DNA from: Acidimicrobiia bacterium
GTDB lineage: Bacteria > Acidobacteriota > Vicinamibacteria > Vicinamibacterales > UBA2999
Direction of reading: 5' to 3'
Length of the DNA: 42,386 nucleotides
Assembly (NCBI GenBank): GCA_016871255.1
Contig: VFZH01000017.1
Coordinates: 1-42,386, forward strand
Shown: positions 17,724-30,499 of the stretch, one piece after another
How positions within the stretch are numbered: position 1 is the stretch's first letter
Layout of the letters: the number at the start of each line of letters is the position of its first letter
Notes under the pieces: generated by a model
Seen by the model: only the letters and a program-made list of their open reading frames with translations
Databases searched by the model: none
What the model was told of the DNA's origin: nothing
Made by a program: the position numbers and the translations under genes

Positions 17724-17780
17724 GCTGGCCCAGGGCCGGCTGCCTTCGACCGCGCTCGGGCCGGGAAAGCCGGTCCCCAC
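17724..17780 (-). repeat. Interspersed hairpin repeat B, copy 1
   Basis: On the minus strand this reads GTGGGGACCGGCTTTCCCGG, then CCGAGCGCGGTCGAAGGC, then AGCCGGCCCTGGGCCAGC. It matches 24650-24705 (plus strand) with about six differences in 56 positions. The ends contain CCGGCT and AGCCGG arms, so it can fold. It lies between convergent genes, where it may terminate transcription. Confidence 0.75.
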
Positions 17781-17800
17781 ACCGTGAGGGTGCGTACCGC

Positions 17801-18937
17801 TCACCCCCCGAACCAGGCGGCCAGGCGCTCGGCTTCGAACGTGTGCTTGGCGGTGTAGTGCTCGCGGCTGTTCTCGGACAGCCGGATGTCGGGTTCCGGC
17901 TCGGCGAGGAAGTCGCCCCCGATGACGGCCCCCTCACCCCGGCCGGTCTCGACGTAGCAGACGGCCCGACCGTCCATCACCGTCGAGGGCGTCTGTCCAG
18001 ACAGACGCTCGGCGATGCGGTGCGCAACCGTCGCGCCCTGCTTCTCCGCGATCAACCCCGCCTTCGGCATCTGCCCCGCCGAGCCGATCGCCACCTTCGT
18101 GCAGTCGCCCACGGCGTACACGTCCGGGAAGCGGGTCTCGAGCGTCCACGTGTCCACGGGGATCCAGCCGTCCGGGCCGACCAGGCTGCTGCCGCGCACC
18201 ACGTCCACGGCGACGCACGGCGGCACGCCGAACGCCAGCTCGCATGCGAGCCGGCCCCGGTCGGTGACGACGGCGCCCGGTTCGACGGAGAGGACCTTGT
18301 GCGACCCCCTGAAGGCGATGCCGAACTCCGCCATCCGCGCGTCCATGCGGCGGCTCGACTCCTCACCCGCCGCCCAGAGTGACAGGGGCTTCGGGCTGAT
18401 CACCGTCATGTCGGTGTCGATGCCGCGGGCCTCGAAGTACTCCTTCGTCATGATCGCGATCTCGTACGGCGCCGGCGGGCACTGGTACGGCTCGCCGAAC
18501 ACGCCGGTCACGATCCGTCCGCCGCGAAAGTCCCGCAGCGCGGCCTTCACGCGATCGAGATCCTGCAGCGCGTAGGCGTTCAGCGCGTGCTCCGCGAACC
18601 CGGGGATCTTCTCCGGCGCATGACGCACGCCGAGGCCGACGACCAGCGCGCCGGCCTGCACCCGCGCCCCGTCGATCACTGCCGAGCAGGTCTCCGGCTC
18701 GATGGCGTCCACCGAGGCGTGCCGGACGGTGATGCCACGGCGGCTCAGCGTGGAGAGCGGCCGCCGGCCGTCGTCGAGCGGCGAGAGGTCGAGCATCGCC
18801 CACGTCTTGCGGAACCCCACCATGAAGTGGGTCTTGCGGTCCACGAGGATGACGTCGTGTTCGGGGGTGAGGGCGCGGAGCGTCAGGGCGGCGGAGATGC
18901 CGCCGAACCCGGCGCCGAGGACGAGGACGGTGCTCAT
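17801..18937 (-). CDS. SQR-like FAD-dependent oxidoreductase
   Basis: A 378-residue flavoprotein from ATG 18937. It begins with the FAD-binding VLVLGAGFGGISAALTL, carries a second FAD motif VYAVGDCTKV, and has YQCPPAPYEIAIM, where sulfide:quinone oxidoreductases have a conserved Cys followed by PAPYE. The C-terminal region (HYTAKHTFEAERLAAWFGG) resembles the membrane-associating end of SQR and type II NADH dehydrogenases. The second catalytic Cys pattern of bona fide SQR could not be assigned with certainty, so sulfide oxidation is possible but not established. It converges with the FabH-like gene. Confidence 0.7.
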   Translation of the reverse strand: MSTVLVLGAGFGGISAALTLRALTPEHDVILVDRKTHFMVGFRKTWAMLDLSPLDDGRRPLSTLSRRGITVRHASVDAIEPETCSAVIDGARVQAGALVVGLGVRHAPEKIPGFAEHALNAYALQDLDRVKAALRDFRGGRIVTGVFGEPYQCPPAPYEIAIMTKEYFEARGIDTDMTVISPKPLSLWAAGEESSRRMDARMAEFGIAFRGSHKVLSVEPGAVVTDRGRLACELAFGVPPCVAVDVVRGSSLVGPDGWIPVDTWTLETRFPDVYAVGDCTKVAIGSAGQMPKAGLIAEKQGATVAHRIAERLSGQTPSTVMDGRAVCYVETGRGEGAVIGGDFLAEPEPDIRLSENSREHYTAKHTFEAERLAAWFGG

Positions 18938-19075
18938 GAATCTTCGGGCTCTATTCGAACGCAAGGATCCGCTTCACCGGGGACGGGGGGGCTGAAGCCG
19001 GCCCCCACAGGTATACGCGGAGGCACGACATGGGCCCGGTCGGGCCGGCTGCACGCCCGTGGTGCGCGGCAGGAA

Positions 19076-21277
<2,202 letters not shown>

Positions 21278-21370
21278 CTAGGGAGATGATATGCCCGTTC
21301 GGCCGGAAGCGGGCCGCGGGTTCCGTCGGGCCGGACGGGCACCTGGCGGCGCACGGTATGGTAGGGGACA

Positions 21371-22231
21371 GTGCCCCTGCCGACGGATCTCGATCTCTCG
21401 TTGCCCCCGTTCGACCAGTTCAGCCGTGTCGAACCGCTGGGCGGCGACGGGCGGACCATTCACGCCCGCCACCAGCTGCTCGTGGGCCGTGACCGGCACA
21501 ACCCGGTCAGCGTCCTCATCAAGCTGACCACGAAGCCGGGCCTCGTGTACCAGCGCGACCTCCAGAACGAGGTCGCGACGCTCACGACGGTCAACCGCGG
21601 CCTCCCGGACTCGACCGTATTCCCCAGAGTCTACGAACACGGCCAGCTGCCGGACGGCCGCACGTTCATGATCTCCACGCTGTTCGACGAGTGGCCGCTG
21701 GCGACCACCATCGGACCCGAGCCCGCGCGCGGCAGGACGGGGCTGCACCTGCTGACGGCGATCGCGGTGGCCCGTGCCCTGTCGGAGCTGCACGCCCTGC
21801 GTATCTTCCACGTCGACCTGAACCCGATGAACATCCTCTATCGCGCCGGCCGACCCGAGCCGACGATCCGGATCATCGACTTCGAGTCGTCGTACGACGT
21901 GTCCCGGCACGGTGCCGGGGCGTTCTACGATCCGCCCCTGACGCCCGGCTACGCGGCGCCCGAGCTTCCGGCGCGCGCGCCGGACGGGCGCGCCGACGTC
22001 TTCTCGCTGGGCGCCGTGCTCTATACCCTGGTTGCGGGCCACGGCTGGACGTGGGACCGCACCGCCGACGCGGCGGTGGCCGCCGACACGGGGCTGGACG
22101 AGGCGGGCCGGGCGATGCTCGCGAAAGCCGTGGCGCCCGACCCTGCAGGGCGCTACAGGACGATGGCCGCCTTCCGGCAGGCGCTCGACGAATATCTGGA
22201 GCGGGCCTGGAGGGGCCGGTCGTGGTCGTGA
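21371..22231 (+). CDS. Eukaryotic-type protein kinase-like protein
   Basis: A 286-residue protein from GTG 21371 with a single kinase domain. Candidate key residues are Lys51 (VLIKLTT), Glu67 (LQNEVATL), the catalytic loop [11 protein letters not shown] with Asp149 and Asn154, and IIDFES with the metal-binding Asp170 (DFE in place of DFG). The activation-segment end PGYAAPE, followed by [14 protein letters not shown], is typical. The glycine-rich loop is poor ([10 protein letters not shown]) and HRD is HVD, so activity may be low or specialised. No membrane or sensor domain is present. A TATGGT hexamer ends 9 bp before the GTG, hinting at a near-leaderless transcript. It sits between two katG genes. 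Confidence 0.75.
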   Translation: MPLPTDLDLSLPPFDQFSRVEPLGGDGRTIHARHQLLVGRDRHNPVSVLIKLTTKPGLVYQRDLQNEVATLTTVNRGLPDSTVFPRVYEHGQLPDGRTFMISTLFDEWPLATTIGPEPARGRTGLHLLTAIAVARALSELHALRIFHVDLNPMNILYRAGRPEPTIRIIDFESSYDVSRHGAGAFYDPPLTPGYAAPELPARAPDGRADVFSLGAVLYTLVAGHGWTWDRTADAAVAADTGLDEAGRAMLAKAVAPDPAGRYRTMAAFRQALDEYLERAWRGRSWS

Positions 22232-22240
22232 TCCTGCCGG

Positions 22241-22275
22241 GCCGGGTGCGGTGCACCAGGTGAACCGCACCCGGC
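22241..22275. terminator. Bidirectional hairpin between kinase and katG2
   Basis: A perfect 12-bp stem, GCCGGGTGCGGT with ACCGCACCCGGC, and an 11-base loop lie between the kinase stop (22231) and the converging katG2 stop (22286). It is symmetrical, so it may stop transcription from both sides. Confidence 0.65.
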
Positions 22276-22285
22276 AGTCCGGGGT

Positions 22286-24553
<2,268 letters not shown>

Positions 24554-24591
24554 CTACGGACCGATCCCGCGCGCCCACTCATACAACGTTC

Positions 24592-24606
24592 CAATCGGAG
24601 TGATAG
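24592..24606. promoter_or_regulatory. Probable OxyR operator upstream of katG2
   Basis: On the minus strand the sequence is CTATC-ACTCC-GATTG, one base from the dyad CTATC-N5-GATAG seen in OxyR boxes. It lies 87 bp upstream of the katG2 ATG and 290 bp downstream of the oxyR gene. The position suits activation of katG2 by oxidised OxyR. Confidence 0.4.
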
Positions 24607-24649
24607 GCGCACGCTGTCAGGCCGCAGTGAACGCCGGCCGTGTTCCTCG

Positions 24650-24705
24650 TAGGGGCCGGCTTTCCTGGCCTGAGCGCAGTCGAAGGCAGCCGGCCCTCGG
24701 CCAGC
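24650..24705 (+). repeat. Interspersed hairpin repeat B, copy 2
   Basis: TAGGGGCCGGCTTTCCTGGC, then CTGAGCGCAGTCGAAGGC, then AGCCGGCCCTCGGCCAGC. It matches the minus-strand copy at 17724-17780. The GGGCCGGCT and AGCCGGCCC arms form a 9-bp stem around about 26 bases. It lies in the 390-bp space between katG2 and oxyR. Confidence 0.75.
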
Positions 24706-24733
24706 CCCGCGACCTCAACTGAGCGATGAGAGG

Positions 24734-24899
24734 CTAGTCCTCTGGAAACGTGATGAGTTGCACAAGTCCCGGGGCGCGGCGCCCGGATCGCAAGGCGCGA
24801 CGACCGAGAATATCGGCCATATGTGAGGGAGGAGCAGCGCAGCGAGCCGGGATGCCCCGCCCGGGAGTTGTGTGACTGATCACGTTTCCAGAGGACTAG
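24734..24899. mobile_element. 166-bp MITE-like element with perfect 21-bp terminal inverted repeats
   Basis: The ends CTAGTCCTCTGGAAAC...GTGAT (24734-24754) and ATCAC...GTTTCCAGAGGACTAG (24879-24899) are perfect inverted copies over 21 bases. Pairing continues inward with mismatches (AGTTGCACAAGTCCCGGG against CCCGGGAGTTGTGTGACT), so most of the element folds into one long hairpin. A small inner hairpin, CCGA-GAATAT-TCGG, lies near the middle. It encodes no protein. The right end contains the oxyR stop codon (TAG, 24896-24898). This is the layout of a non-autonomous miniature element or a long structured RNA. No target-site duplication is obvious. Confidence 0.75.
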
Positions 24900-25897
24900 G
24901 CAGGTGTCGATCCACTCGCACTGCGGGTGCCCGGCTGAGTCGCGCGAGCTGGTCCGGCCCCCCGGCGTGATGGACGTTTCGGCGGGGTCACGACGAACGC
25001 CGCGCGCACGGCGTCGCCAACGGCCGCAAGCGTGCGCTGGCGGACCGAGCCCGCGCGCCAGGCCAGGACGATCGTGCGCTCCGGAGTGGGCCGGACGAAG
25101 GGGCGCGTGGCGAGCTGACCCGCGCGGTTCTCCACGGGCAGGGCCATGACCGGCAGCAGCGTGACGCCCTCGGTGTTCACCGCCATCTGCACGAGCGTCG
25201 TGAGGCTCGTGGCGCGGTACTCCGCTTCGTCCGCGCCCGACTTCGTGCAGATGGCCAGCGCCTGATCCCGGAAGCAGTGGCCGTCGTCGAGCAGGAGCAC
25301 TCGCGCCCCTTCGAGCGCCGCCGGTGACAGCGGCTTCGAGGAGCGAACCAGCGGGTGGTCGGGCGGCGCGGCGAGCACGAACGGGTCGTGACCGAGTTCG
25401 ACCGTCTCGAGCCCGGCCGTCTGGCGATCTTTCGCCAGAATCGCGGCGTCGAGGCCGCCGGCCGCCAGGCGTGCCACGAGCGCCGGCGTCTTGTCCTCGT
25501 GCCACACGAACGTCAGCCTCGGCCAGCGCTTTCGCAGGACCACCGTCACCGCGGGCAGCAGGTACGGACAGACCGTGGGAATGACACCCACGCGCAGCGT
25601 GCCCGCGAACGGGTCGGCCTGCTCGCGGGCGATGTCCACCAGTTCGCGCGTCGTCGCGAGCACCCGTCTTGCGAGTTCGATCACCGGCGCGCCTGCGGAC
25701 GTGACGCGCACGGCGCGGCGGTTCCGCTCGAAGATCCGGACGCCCAGCGCGTCTTCGACCTGGGCGACCTGCGCGCTCAGCGAGGGCTGCGACACGTGGC
25801 AGCGCGCGGCCGCGCGGCCGAAGCGGCGCAGGTCGGCCACCGCCAGGAGGTACTGCAGCTGCCGGAGCGAACAGGGGAGCGGATCGAGCAAGTCCAT
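24896..25897 (-). CDS. oxyR: OxyR-type LysR-family peroxide regulator
   Basis: A 333-residue LysR-type regulator. The winged HTH is at the N-terminus (LRQLQYLLAVADLRRFGRAA, then CHVSQPSLSAQV). The effector domain has the OxyR hallmark LLLDDGHCFRDQALAIC, with Cys208 and Cys217 in the same spacing as E. coli Cys199 and Cys208, followed by GADE and RATSLTTLVQM. It should sense H2O2 by disulfide formation. The gene lies directly upstream of the exported katG. The extra C-terminal 25 residues beyond typical OxyR are Arg/Pro-rich, and the stop codon falls in the inverted repeat of an inserted element. A perfect OxyR box overlaps the start codon. Confidence 0.9.
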   Translation of the reverse strand: MDLLDPLPCSLRQLQYLLAVADLRRFGRAAARCHVSQPSLSAQVAQVEDALGVRIFERNRRAVRVTSAGAPVIELARRVLATTRELVDIAREQADPFAGTLRVGVIPTVCPYLLPAVTVVLRKRWPRLTFVWHEDKTPALVARLAAGGLDAAILAKDRQTAGLETVELGHDPFVLAAPPDHPLVRSSKPLSPAALEGARVLLLDDGHCFRDQALAICTKSGADEAEYRATSLTTLVQMAVNTEGVTLLPVMALPVENRAGQLATRPFVRPTPERTIVLAWRAGSVRQRTLAAVGDAVRAAFVVTPPKRPSRRGAGPARATQPGTRSASGSTPA

Positions 25898-25910
25898 AGC
25901 CGAAGGCTAT
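25896..25910. promoter_or_regulatory. oxyR: Perfect OxyR box overlapping the oxyR start codon
   Basis: ATAGCCGAAGGCTAT is a perfect 15-bp dyad and fits the OxyR half-site pair ATAG-N7-CTAT. Its left edge covers two bases of the oxyR ATG (complement of 25895-25897). Binding here would block initiation, as expected for the known negative autoregulation of oxyR. Confidence 0.6.
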
Positions 25911-25957
25911 CACCGGTGCCCATGACAGGGGGCGTGTCTATGGACCGTGGGGAATCT

Positions 25958-26182
25958 TCACCGGCGGGCGGATTCGGCCGCGTCAGGTGCGGTTCGCTGC
26001 AACTCCGCCGGGTGGGGGCGGTTCGCGTCCAACTCCTCGATCGACCTGAAGCGATAAACGCCCGGCCGCCTGGCGCCTTCCCGCGTGCGGCGGCCGAACG
26101 TCCACACGCGCCGGATCGCACGGTAGAGGTCCGGGGAGCCCGGGGGCGGCCAGTTCGTAGTCCACAGTCCCCGACAGTACAC
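25958..26182 (-). CDS. Small conserved hypothetical protein
   Basis: A 74-residue basic protein. Its core, LYRAIRRVWTFGRRTREGARRPGVYRFRSIEELDANR, has the GVYRFRSIEE pattern I recall from short conserved proteins of unknown function in Gram-negative bacteria. There is no signal or membrane segment. It lies 57 bp downstream of the RegA-type regulator and about 60 bp upstream of oxyR on the same strand, so it is probably cotranscribed with the two-component genes. The true start may be further in than ATG 26182. The function is unknown. Confidence 0.5.
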   Translation of the reverse strand: MYCRGLWTTNWPPPGSPDLYRAIRRVWTFGRRTREGARRPGVYRFRSIEELDANRPHPAELQRTAPDAAESARR

Positions 26183-26239
26183 GGCCGCGCGGCCGTTGTC
26201 GCGATGAAGGCGGCCCGCCGGTGTGGCCGCGGCGCACGC

Positions 26240-26782
<543 letters not shown>

Positions 26783-26791
26783 CGAGCGCGC

Positions 26792-28072
26792 CTAACGGGA
26801 CGGCAGGTCCAGCACGACGGAGGTGCCCTGGCCGGGCGCCGACGACCAGGTGAGCGAGCCGCCCATCTGCGCCGCGAACGATCGCGCGAGAAAGAGGCCG
26901 AGGCCCAGACCGCTGCCCGGAGGCTTCGTCGAGACGAACGGCTCGCCGACGCGCGCCGACTCGGCGGCATCCATGCCGCGCCCGTGGTCCACGATCTCGA
27001 CGCGGAAGCCCTGGTCCTGGCTGACGCGCAGCCCCACGCGCTGTGCCGGTCCGGAGGCGTCGAAGGCGTTGCGGAGCAGCGCGACCAGCGCCTGGCGCAG
27101 CGGCTCGGCCGGCGCGGCGACGCTGCGTGGCGCCTCCGGCAGTGTCACGTCGAGCCGCTCCGCCAGCGGCGGGCCGAGCCGCCGCTGCACATCGCCGAGC
27201 AGCTCGGGCAGGGCGACGACCAGATCGGACGCCGACTGCTCGCTGGCCCGGCCGCTCAACTGGTCCAGCACCGAGGTGCAGCGATCGACCTCGTGCCGGA
27301 TCACGCCGACGTAGCGAGCGGGCAGGCTGTCCGCGGCGCCGGTACCCAGCGTCCGATCGAGCTCGCCGGCAGCCGTCCTGATCGTGCTGAGCGGCGTGGC
27401 CAGCTCGTGCGCGGCGCCGGCGCCGAGCGACAGCAGCGCCGCGAGCCGTTCGCTGCGTGCCGTGGCGGCCCGCGCGTCGGCCAGCTCCCGCTCCCGCTGT
27501 TCCAGCGCGCCCGACACCCGGCCCACGAAATAGGCGATGAGCAGCGACGCGGCCGCCAGCGCGACCCACATGCCGTAGAGGTGCAGGGCCAGCATCCCGT
27601 CCGACGCGTCGTGGCTCATCTCGAGCGGCTGATTCCGCAGGAACGTGCCGCCGTACGCCGCGTTCGCCACCAACGCCAGCCCCAGCGCCCAGTGAGGCCC
27701 GAGGGCGACGGCCGCCACGGTGATGTCCACCAGGTAGATCACGCTGAACGGGTTGATGGGCCCCCCGGCCAGGTACAGGATCGCCGTGAGGATGGTGACG
27801 TCCACCACCAGCGCGATGCCGATCCCGATCCGGCTCGGCACTGGAGAGCGCAGCTGGAAGGCGAGCGCGGCGTTGGTGGCCGCCAGCGTGGCCAGCAGCG
27901 CCAGGAGCGGCCCGACCGGGAGCTGCACGTTCCAGAAGGTGACGGCTGCCCATCCGGCGGCGGCCAGGGCCGCAACGGACGCCCACCGCAGGCGCACCAG
28001 CCACGGCATCACCACGTGCGGCACGTTGTCGCGCCCGTCCGCGGCGGGCTGGCGGAAGTCCGGGTCGCGCAT
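26792..28072 (-). CDS. RegB/ActS-type membrane redox histidine kinase
   Basis: A 426-residue sensor kinase from ATG 28072. The first 190 residues hold about six membrane helices and include GGPINPFSVIYLV, the quinone-binding loop signature of RegB. The H box is GAGAAHELATPLSTI. The following HEVDRCTSVLDQLSG supplies the Cys that in Rhodobacter RegB (Cys265) forms the redox-sensitive intermolecular disulfide. The ATPase domain shows LLRNAFDASG, DHGRGM and GSGLGLGLFLARS. It would phosphorylate the adjacent RegA-type regulator in response to quinone-pool redox state. It is divergent from a small membrane-protein gene across 39 bp. Confidence 0.87.
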   Translation of the reverse strand: MRDPDFRQPAADGRDNVPHVVMPWLVRLRWASVAALAAAGWAAVTFWNVQLPVGPLLALLATLAATNAALAFQLRSPVPSRIGIGIALVVDVTILTAILYLAGGPINPFSVIYLVDITVAAVALGPHWALGLALVANAAYGGTFLRNQPLEMSHDASDGMLALHLYGMWVALAAASLLIAYFVGRVSGALEQRERELADARAATARSERLAALLSLGAGAAHELATPLSTIRTAAGELDRTLGTGAADSLPARYVGVIRHEVDRCTSVLDQLSGRASEQSASDLVVALPELLGDVQRRLGPPLAERLDVTLPEAPRSVAAPAEPLRQALVALLRNAFDASGPAQRVGLRVSQDQGFRVEIVDHGRGMDAAESARVGEPFVSTKPPGSGLGLGLFLARSFAAQMGGSLTWSSAPGQGTSVVLDLPSR

Positions 28073-28111
28073 GGGGTTCACATTATGGAGCACTGATAGA
28101 GTGGAGGCCTG

Positions 28112-28438
28112 ATGGCCGCGAGCAGCGGGGAGCAGACGACGGTCCTGGGGCGGCTGCAGGCGAAGTGGGGTCTGACCTGGTGGCGGGTGATCGCCGTCCT
28201 GCTGGCGTTCAGCCTGGCCGGCTCGACGACGGTGCTGCTCAAGACGCCGGTCACCGGCCTCGTGCTCGCCCCCGACACGCCCCAGTGGCAGCAGTGGCTG
28301 GTCTACCTCGTCGTGATGGTGCCGCTCTATCAGGTCCTGCTGCTCGGCTACGGCACGCTGCTCGGCCAGTACGCCTTCTTCCGATCCCGTTGGCGGGCCG
28401 TCACCAGCCGGCTGAGCCGACACGGCCCGGAGGCCTGA
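28112..28438 (+). CDS. Small two-helix membrane protein (DUF6787-like)
   Basis: A 108-residue protein preceded by GGAGG at good spacing. The pattern is a short polar N-terminus, KWGLTWWRVIAVLLAFSLAGSTTV (helix 1), then a second hydrophobic stretch (WLVYLVVMVPLYQVLLLGYGTLLGQ) and a basic tail containing FFRSRWRAVTSRL. The KWGL opening and the GQYAFFR end resemble the DUF6787 family of small membrane proteins. I recognise this from motif style only. The function is unknown; it may share a promoter region with the divergent RegB-type kinase. Confidence 0.6.
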   Translation: MAASSGEQTTVLGRLQAKWGLTWWRVIAVLLAFSLAGSTTVLLKTPVTGLVLAPDTPQWQQWLVYLVVMVPLYQVLLLGYGTLLGQYAFFRSRWRAVTSRLSRHGPEA

Positions 28439-28583
28439 CCGCGCCGGCCCGCCTGCCATCGTCTTGTCACACTCCTGCCACGCCGCTGCAACAGCCTTCT
28501 GGTCCGATCGGCTCTGAAGCCAGCGCACGCCGTCCGATCGAGGAGCCGGCAGGTCCCCTGCGGTGTTGTCTCCATTGGTGTCG

Positions 28584-28601
28584 TGTCCTGCGCGCAGGAC
28601 A
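28584..28601. promoter_or_regulatory. 18-bp perfect palindrome upstream of 28710 gene
   Basis: TGTCCTGCGCGCAGGACA is a perfect dyad 109 bp before the start of the propeller-like protein. A dimeric regulator could bind it. The 271-bp space also holds the competing hairpin arms at 28638-28670; I see no gene there. Confidence 0.35.
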
Positions 28602-28637
28602 TCCGGGTGACAAGCTCTCCGGGCCGTCGAGGCCTGC

Positions 28638-28670
28638 TGCCTCGATGTGCGAGGCACGGGAATTGCCTCG
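28638..28670 (+). promoter_or_regulatory. Three-arm alternating hairpin in the 5' leader
   Basis: Three 7-base arms, TGCCTCG (28638), CGAGGCA (28650) and TGCCTCG (28664), allow the middle arm to pair with either neighbour, giving two exclusive hairpins about 40 bases before the ATG at 28710. This geometry can serve as a leader switch. No leader peptide or known riboswitch is recognised. Confidence 0.3.
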
Positions 28671-28709
28671 ACGTGTCCGATCTTTCAGCCGCAGCGGAGT
28701 CGTGCAGCG

Positions 28710-29831
28710 ATGCGTAGACGCAGGCGGTATCCGTGGACAGGCGTTGTCGTCGTCGCGATTATGGGCGTGCTGCTGTCGCCGGGCGCCTGGGCCCAACCAC
28801 CGGCGCCCACAGCCTTCCTGAGCCCGGCGCCGAGGCTGCAGCTCACCGGCGATGTCGATTCCAACAGCCCCGTGTTGTGGGAGGTCGTGGACGGCCAGCC
28901 GCGACTCTTCGTGCTCACGTCGACCGCCGGCGCACCCAGCGTATCCGCGGGCCCACAGCTCATGAGCCTGAGCGCTCCTGCCGCCGTGGGTTTCGTCTCG
29001 CACCCCGGTCACGGCGTCTGGATGGAAGCCGTCGTCCGCGACGAGGTGGGGACGTGGTACGGCTACTACCACAACGAGGTGCCGGCGGACCTCTGCGGAC
29101 GTCCGGACCTCGTGCTGCCTCGCATCGGCGCCGCCCGCTCGTTCGACCAGGGGGTGACGTGGGAAGACCTCGGGATCGTGCTCGAAGCGCCACCGGGGTG
29201 GCACATCTGCGCGACATCCAACCAGTACTTCGTCGGCGGCGTCGGCGACTTCAGCGTCGTGCTCGACCGGAACGGCCAGGATCTCTATTTCTTCTTCAGC
29301 CAGTATTCGGCGGTGCCGGAGGCACAGGGCGTGGCCGTGGCGCGGATGTTGTGGGCCGACCGCGACGCCCCCGTCGGCCGCGTTGCCGTGTGGGCCGACG
29401 GCGTCTGGCAGCCGCCGGCGCTGCAGGTGGACGAAGCCGGCGAGCTGGGCGAAGCGGTGACCGTCACCTGGCTTCACCGCGCAGGGACACCCCTGGTGCC
29501 GGCCGAAGGGCCGTGGCACGACGAGGACCCGGCGAACGCCGTCTTCTGGGGCGCGTCCGTCCACTGGAACCGGCACCTGGGGCAGTACGTGATGCTGCTG
29601 AACCGCGCCAGGGACGAGCGGTGGGGGCAGGAGGGGATCTACGTCGCGTTCGCGGCCGCGCTCGACGATCCGTCGTTGTGGACGGCGCCGCGGCGCCTGC
29701 TCGGTGGGGGCCGGTGGTACCCGCAGGTCATCGGGCTCGAGGTCATCGAGGGCACCGACAAGGAAGCCGGCGCCCGCGCCCGGTTCTTCATGAGCGGCGT
29801 GTCGACCCACTACATCCACTTCCGGCGATAG
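28710..29831 (+). CDS. Secreted beta-propeller-like protein
   Basis: A 373-residue protein with a basic N-terminus and a signal peptide (RRRRRYPWTGVVVVAIMGVLLSPGAWAQ). The mature part has repeated propeller-like blade ends such as GVWMEAVVRDEVGTWYGYYH, ARSFDQGVTWEDLGIVLEA, DLYFFFSQY, HWNRHLGQYVMLLNR and GIYVAFAAALDDPSLWTAP. DQGVTWED resembles the Asp-box (SxDxGxTW) of sialidases, and the whole is reminiscent of five-bladed GH43/DUF4185-type folds. I cannot name a substrate. It converges on the DsbA-like gene with only 2 bp between the stops. Confidence 0.6.
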   Translation: MRRRRRYPWTGVVVVAIMGVLLSPGAWAQPPAPTAFLSPAPRLQLTGDVDSNSPVLWEVVDGQPRLFVLTSTAGAPSVSAGPQLMSLSAPAAVGFVSHPGHGVWMEAVVRDEVGTWYGYYHNEVPADLCGRPDLVLPRIGAARSFDQGVTWEDLGIVLEAPPGWHICATSNQYFVGGVGDFSVVLDRNGQDLYFFFSQYSAVPEAQGVAVARMLWADRDAPVGRVAVWADGVWQPPALQVDEAGELGEAVTVTWLHRAGTPLVPAEGPWHDEDPANAVFWGASVHWNRHLGQYVMLLNRARDERWGQEGIYVAFAAALDDPSLWTAPRRLLGGGRWYPQVIGLEVIEGTDKEAGARARFFMSGVSTHYIHFRR

Positions 29832-29833
29832 CG

Positions 29834-30499
29834 TCACGGCAGCGCCGCGAGGACGGCGGCTCGCAGCGGCTCGTAGCCGAGGCGCTGGAGCGGCAGGCCG
29901 TTGACGAAGATCGTCGGCGTGCGCGTGGCGCCGAGCGCCTGGCCATCGGCGGTGTCCTGCTGGATCCGCCTCGCGATCTCCGGGTCTTCGACGGCATCGG
30001 CGAGCTGGGCGATGTCGAGGCCGACCTCGGCGGCGTACTTCGGGAGCAGCTCGGGCTGCGGCGCGTGGTGGCTGGCCCACGCCTGGTGATCCGCGAAGAA
30101 CGCGTCCATCAGCTCCCAGTACTTGTTCTGCGCACGCGCCCCCTCGAGCAGGGACGCCGCGTAGACCGAGTTGGGGTGCAGCGGCATGTACCGGACGACC
30201 AGGCGGACGCGTCCCTGGAACTCGGCCAGCACGCCCTTCATGATCGGGTGCATCGCCGCGCACGATTCGCACTCGGGATCCAGGAACTCGACGATGGTCA
30301 CCGGTGCGTCCGCCGGTCCCAGCGTCGGGCTGTGAGGGCGGACGAGCTGTCCCGCGGCGCCGGTGGCGGCGGCCGTGCTGCTCGCCGGAGGTGTTGCGGT
30401 CGTCGCCGGCTCGTCCCGCGGATAGACGTTCGCCGCGATGATGTACGCGGCCACCAGCGCCACGGCCACGCCGCCGAGCAGGAACTTGTCGAGCTTCAT
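29834..30499 (-). CDS. DsbA-like membrane-anchored thiol-disulfide oxidoreductase
   Basis: A 221-residue protein with an N-terminal membrane anchor (about 6-24), an Ala/Thr-rich linker, and a DsbA/thioredoxin domain from about residue 57. The active site is ECESC (Cys77 and Cys80) and the cis-proline loop is RTPTIFVNG. It probably oxidises cysteines in exported proteins. Its start overlaps the end of the dsbB-like gene by 4 bp, so the pair forms an oxidase/reoxidation unit like BdbC/BdbD. Confidence 0.85.
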   Translation of the reverse strand: MKLDKFLLGGVAVALVAAYIIAANVYPRDEPATTATPPASSTAAATGAAGQLVRPHSPTLGPADAPVTIVEFLDPECESCAAMHPIMKGVLAEFQGRVRLVVRYMPLHPNSVYAASLLEGARAQNKYWELMDAFFADHQAWASHHAPQPELLPKYAAEVGLDIAQLADAVEDPEIARRIQQDTADGQALGATRTPTIFVNGLPLQRLGYEPLRAAVLAALP

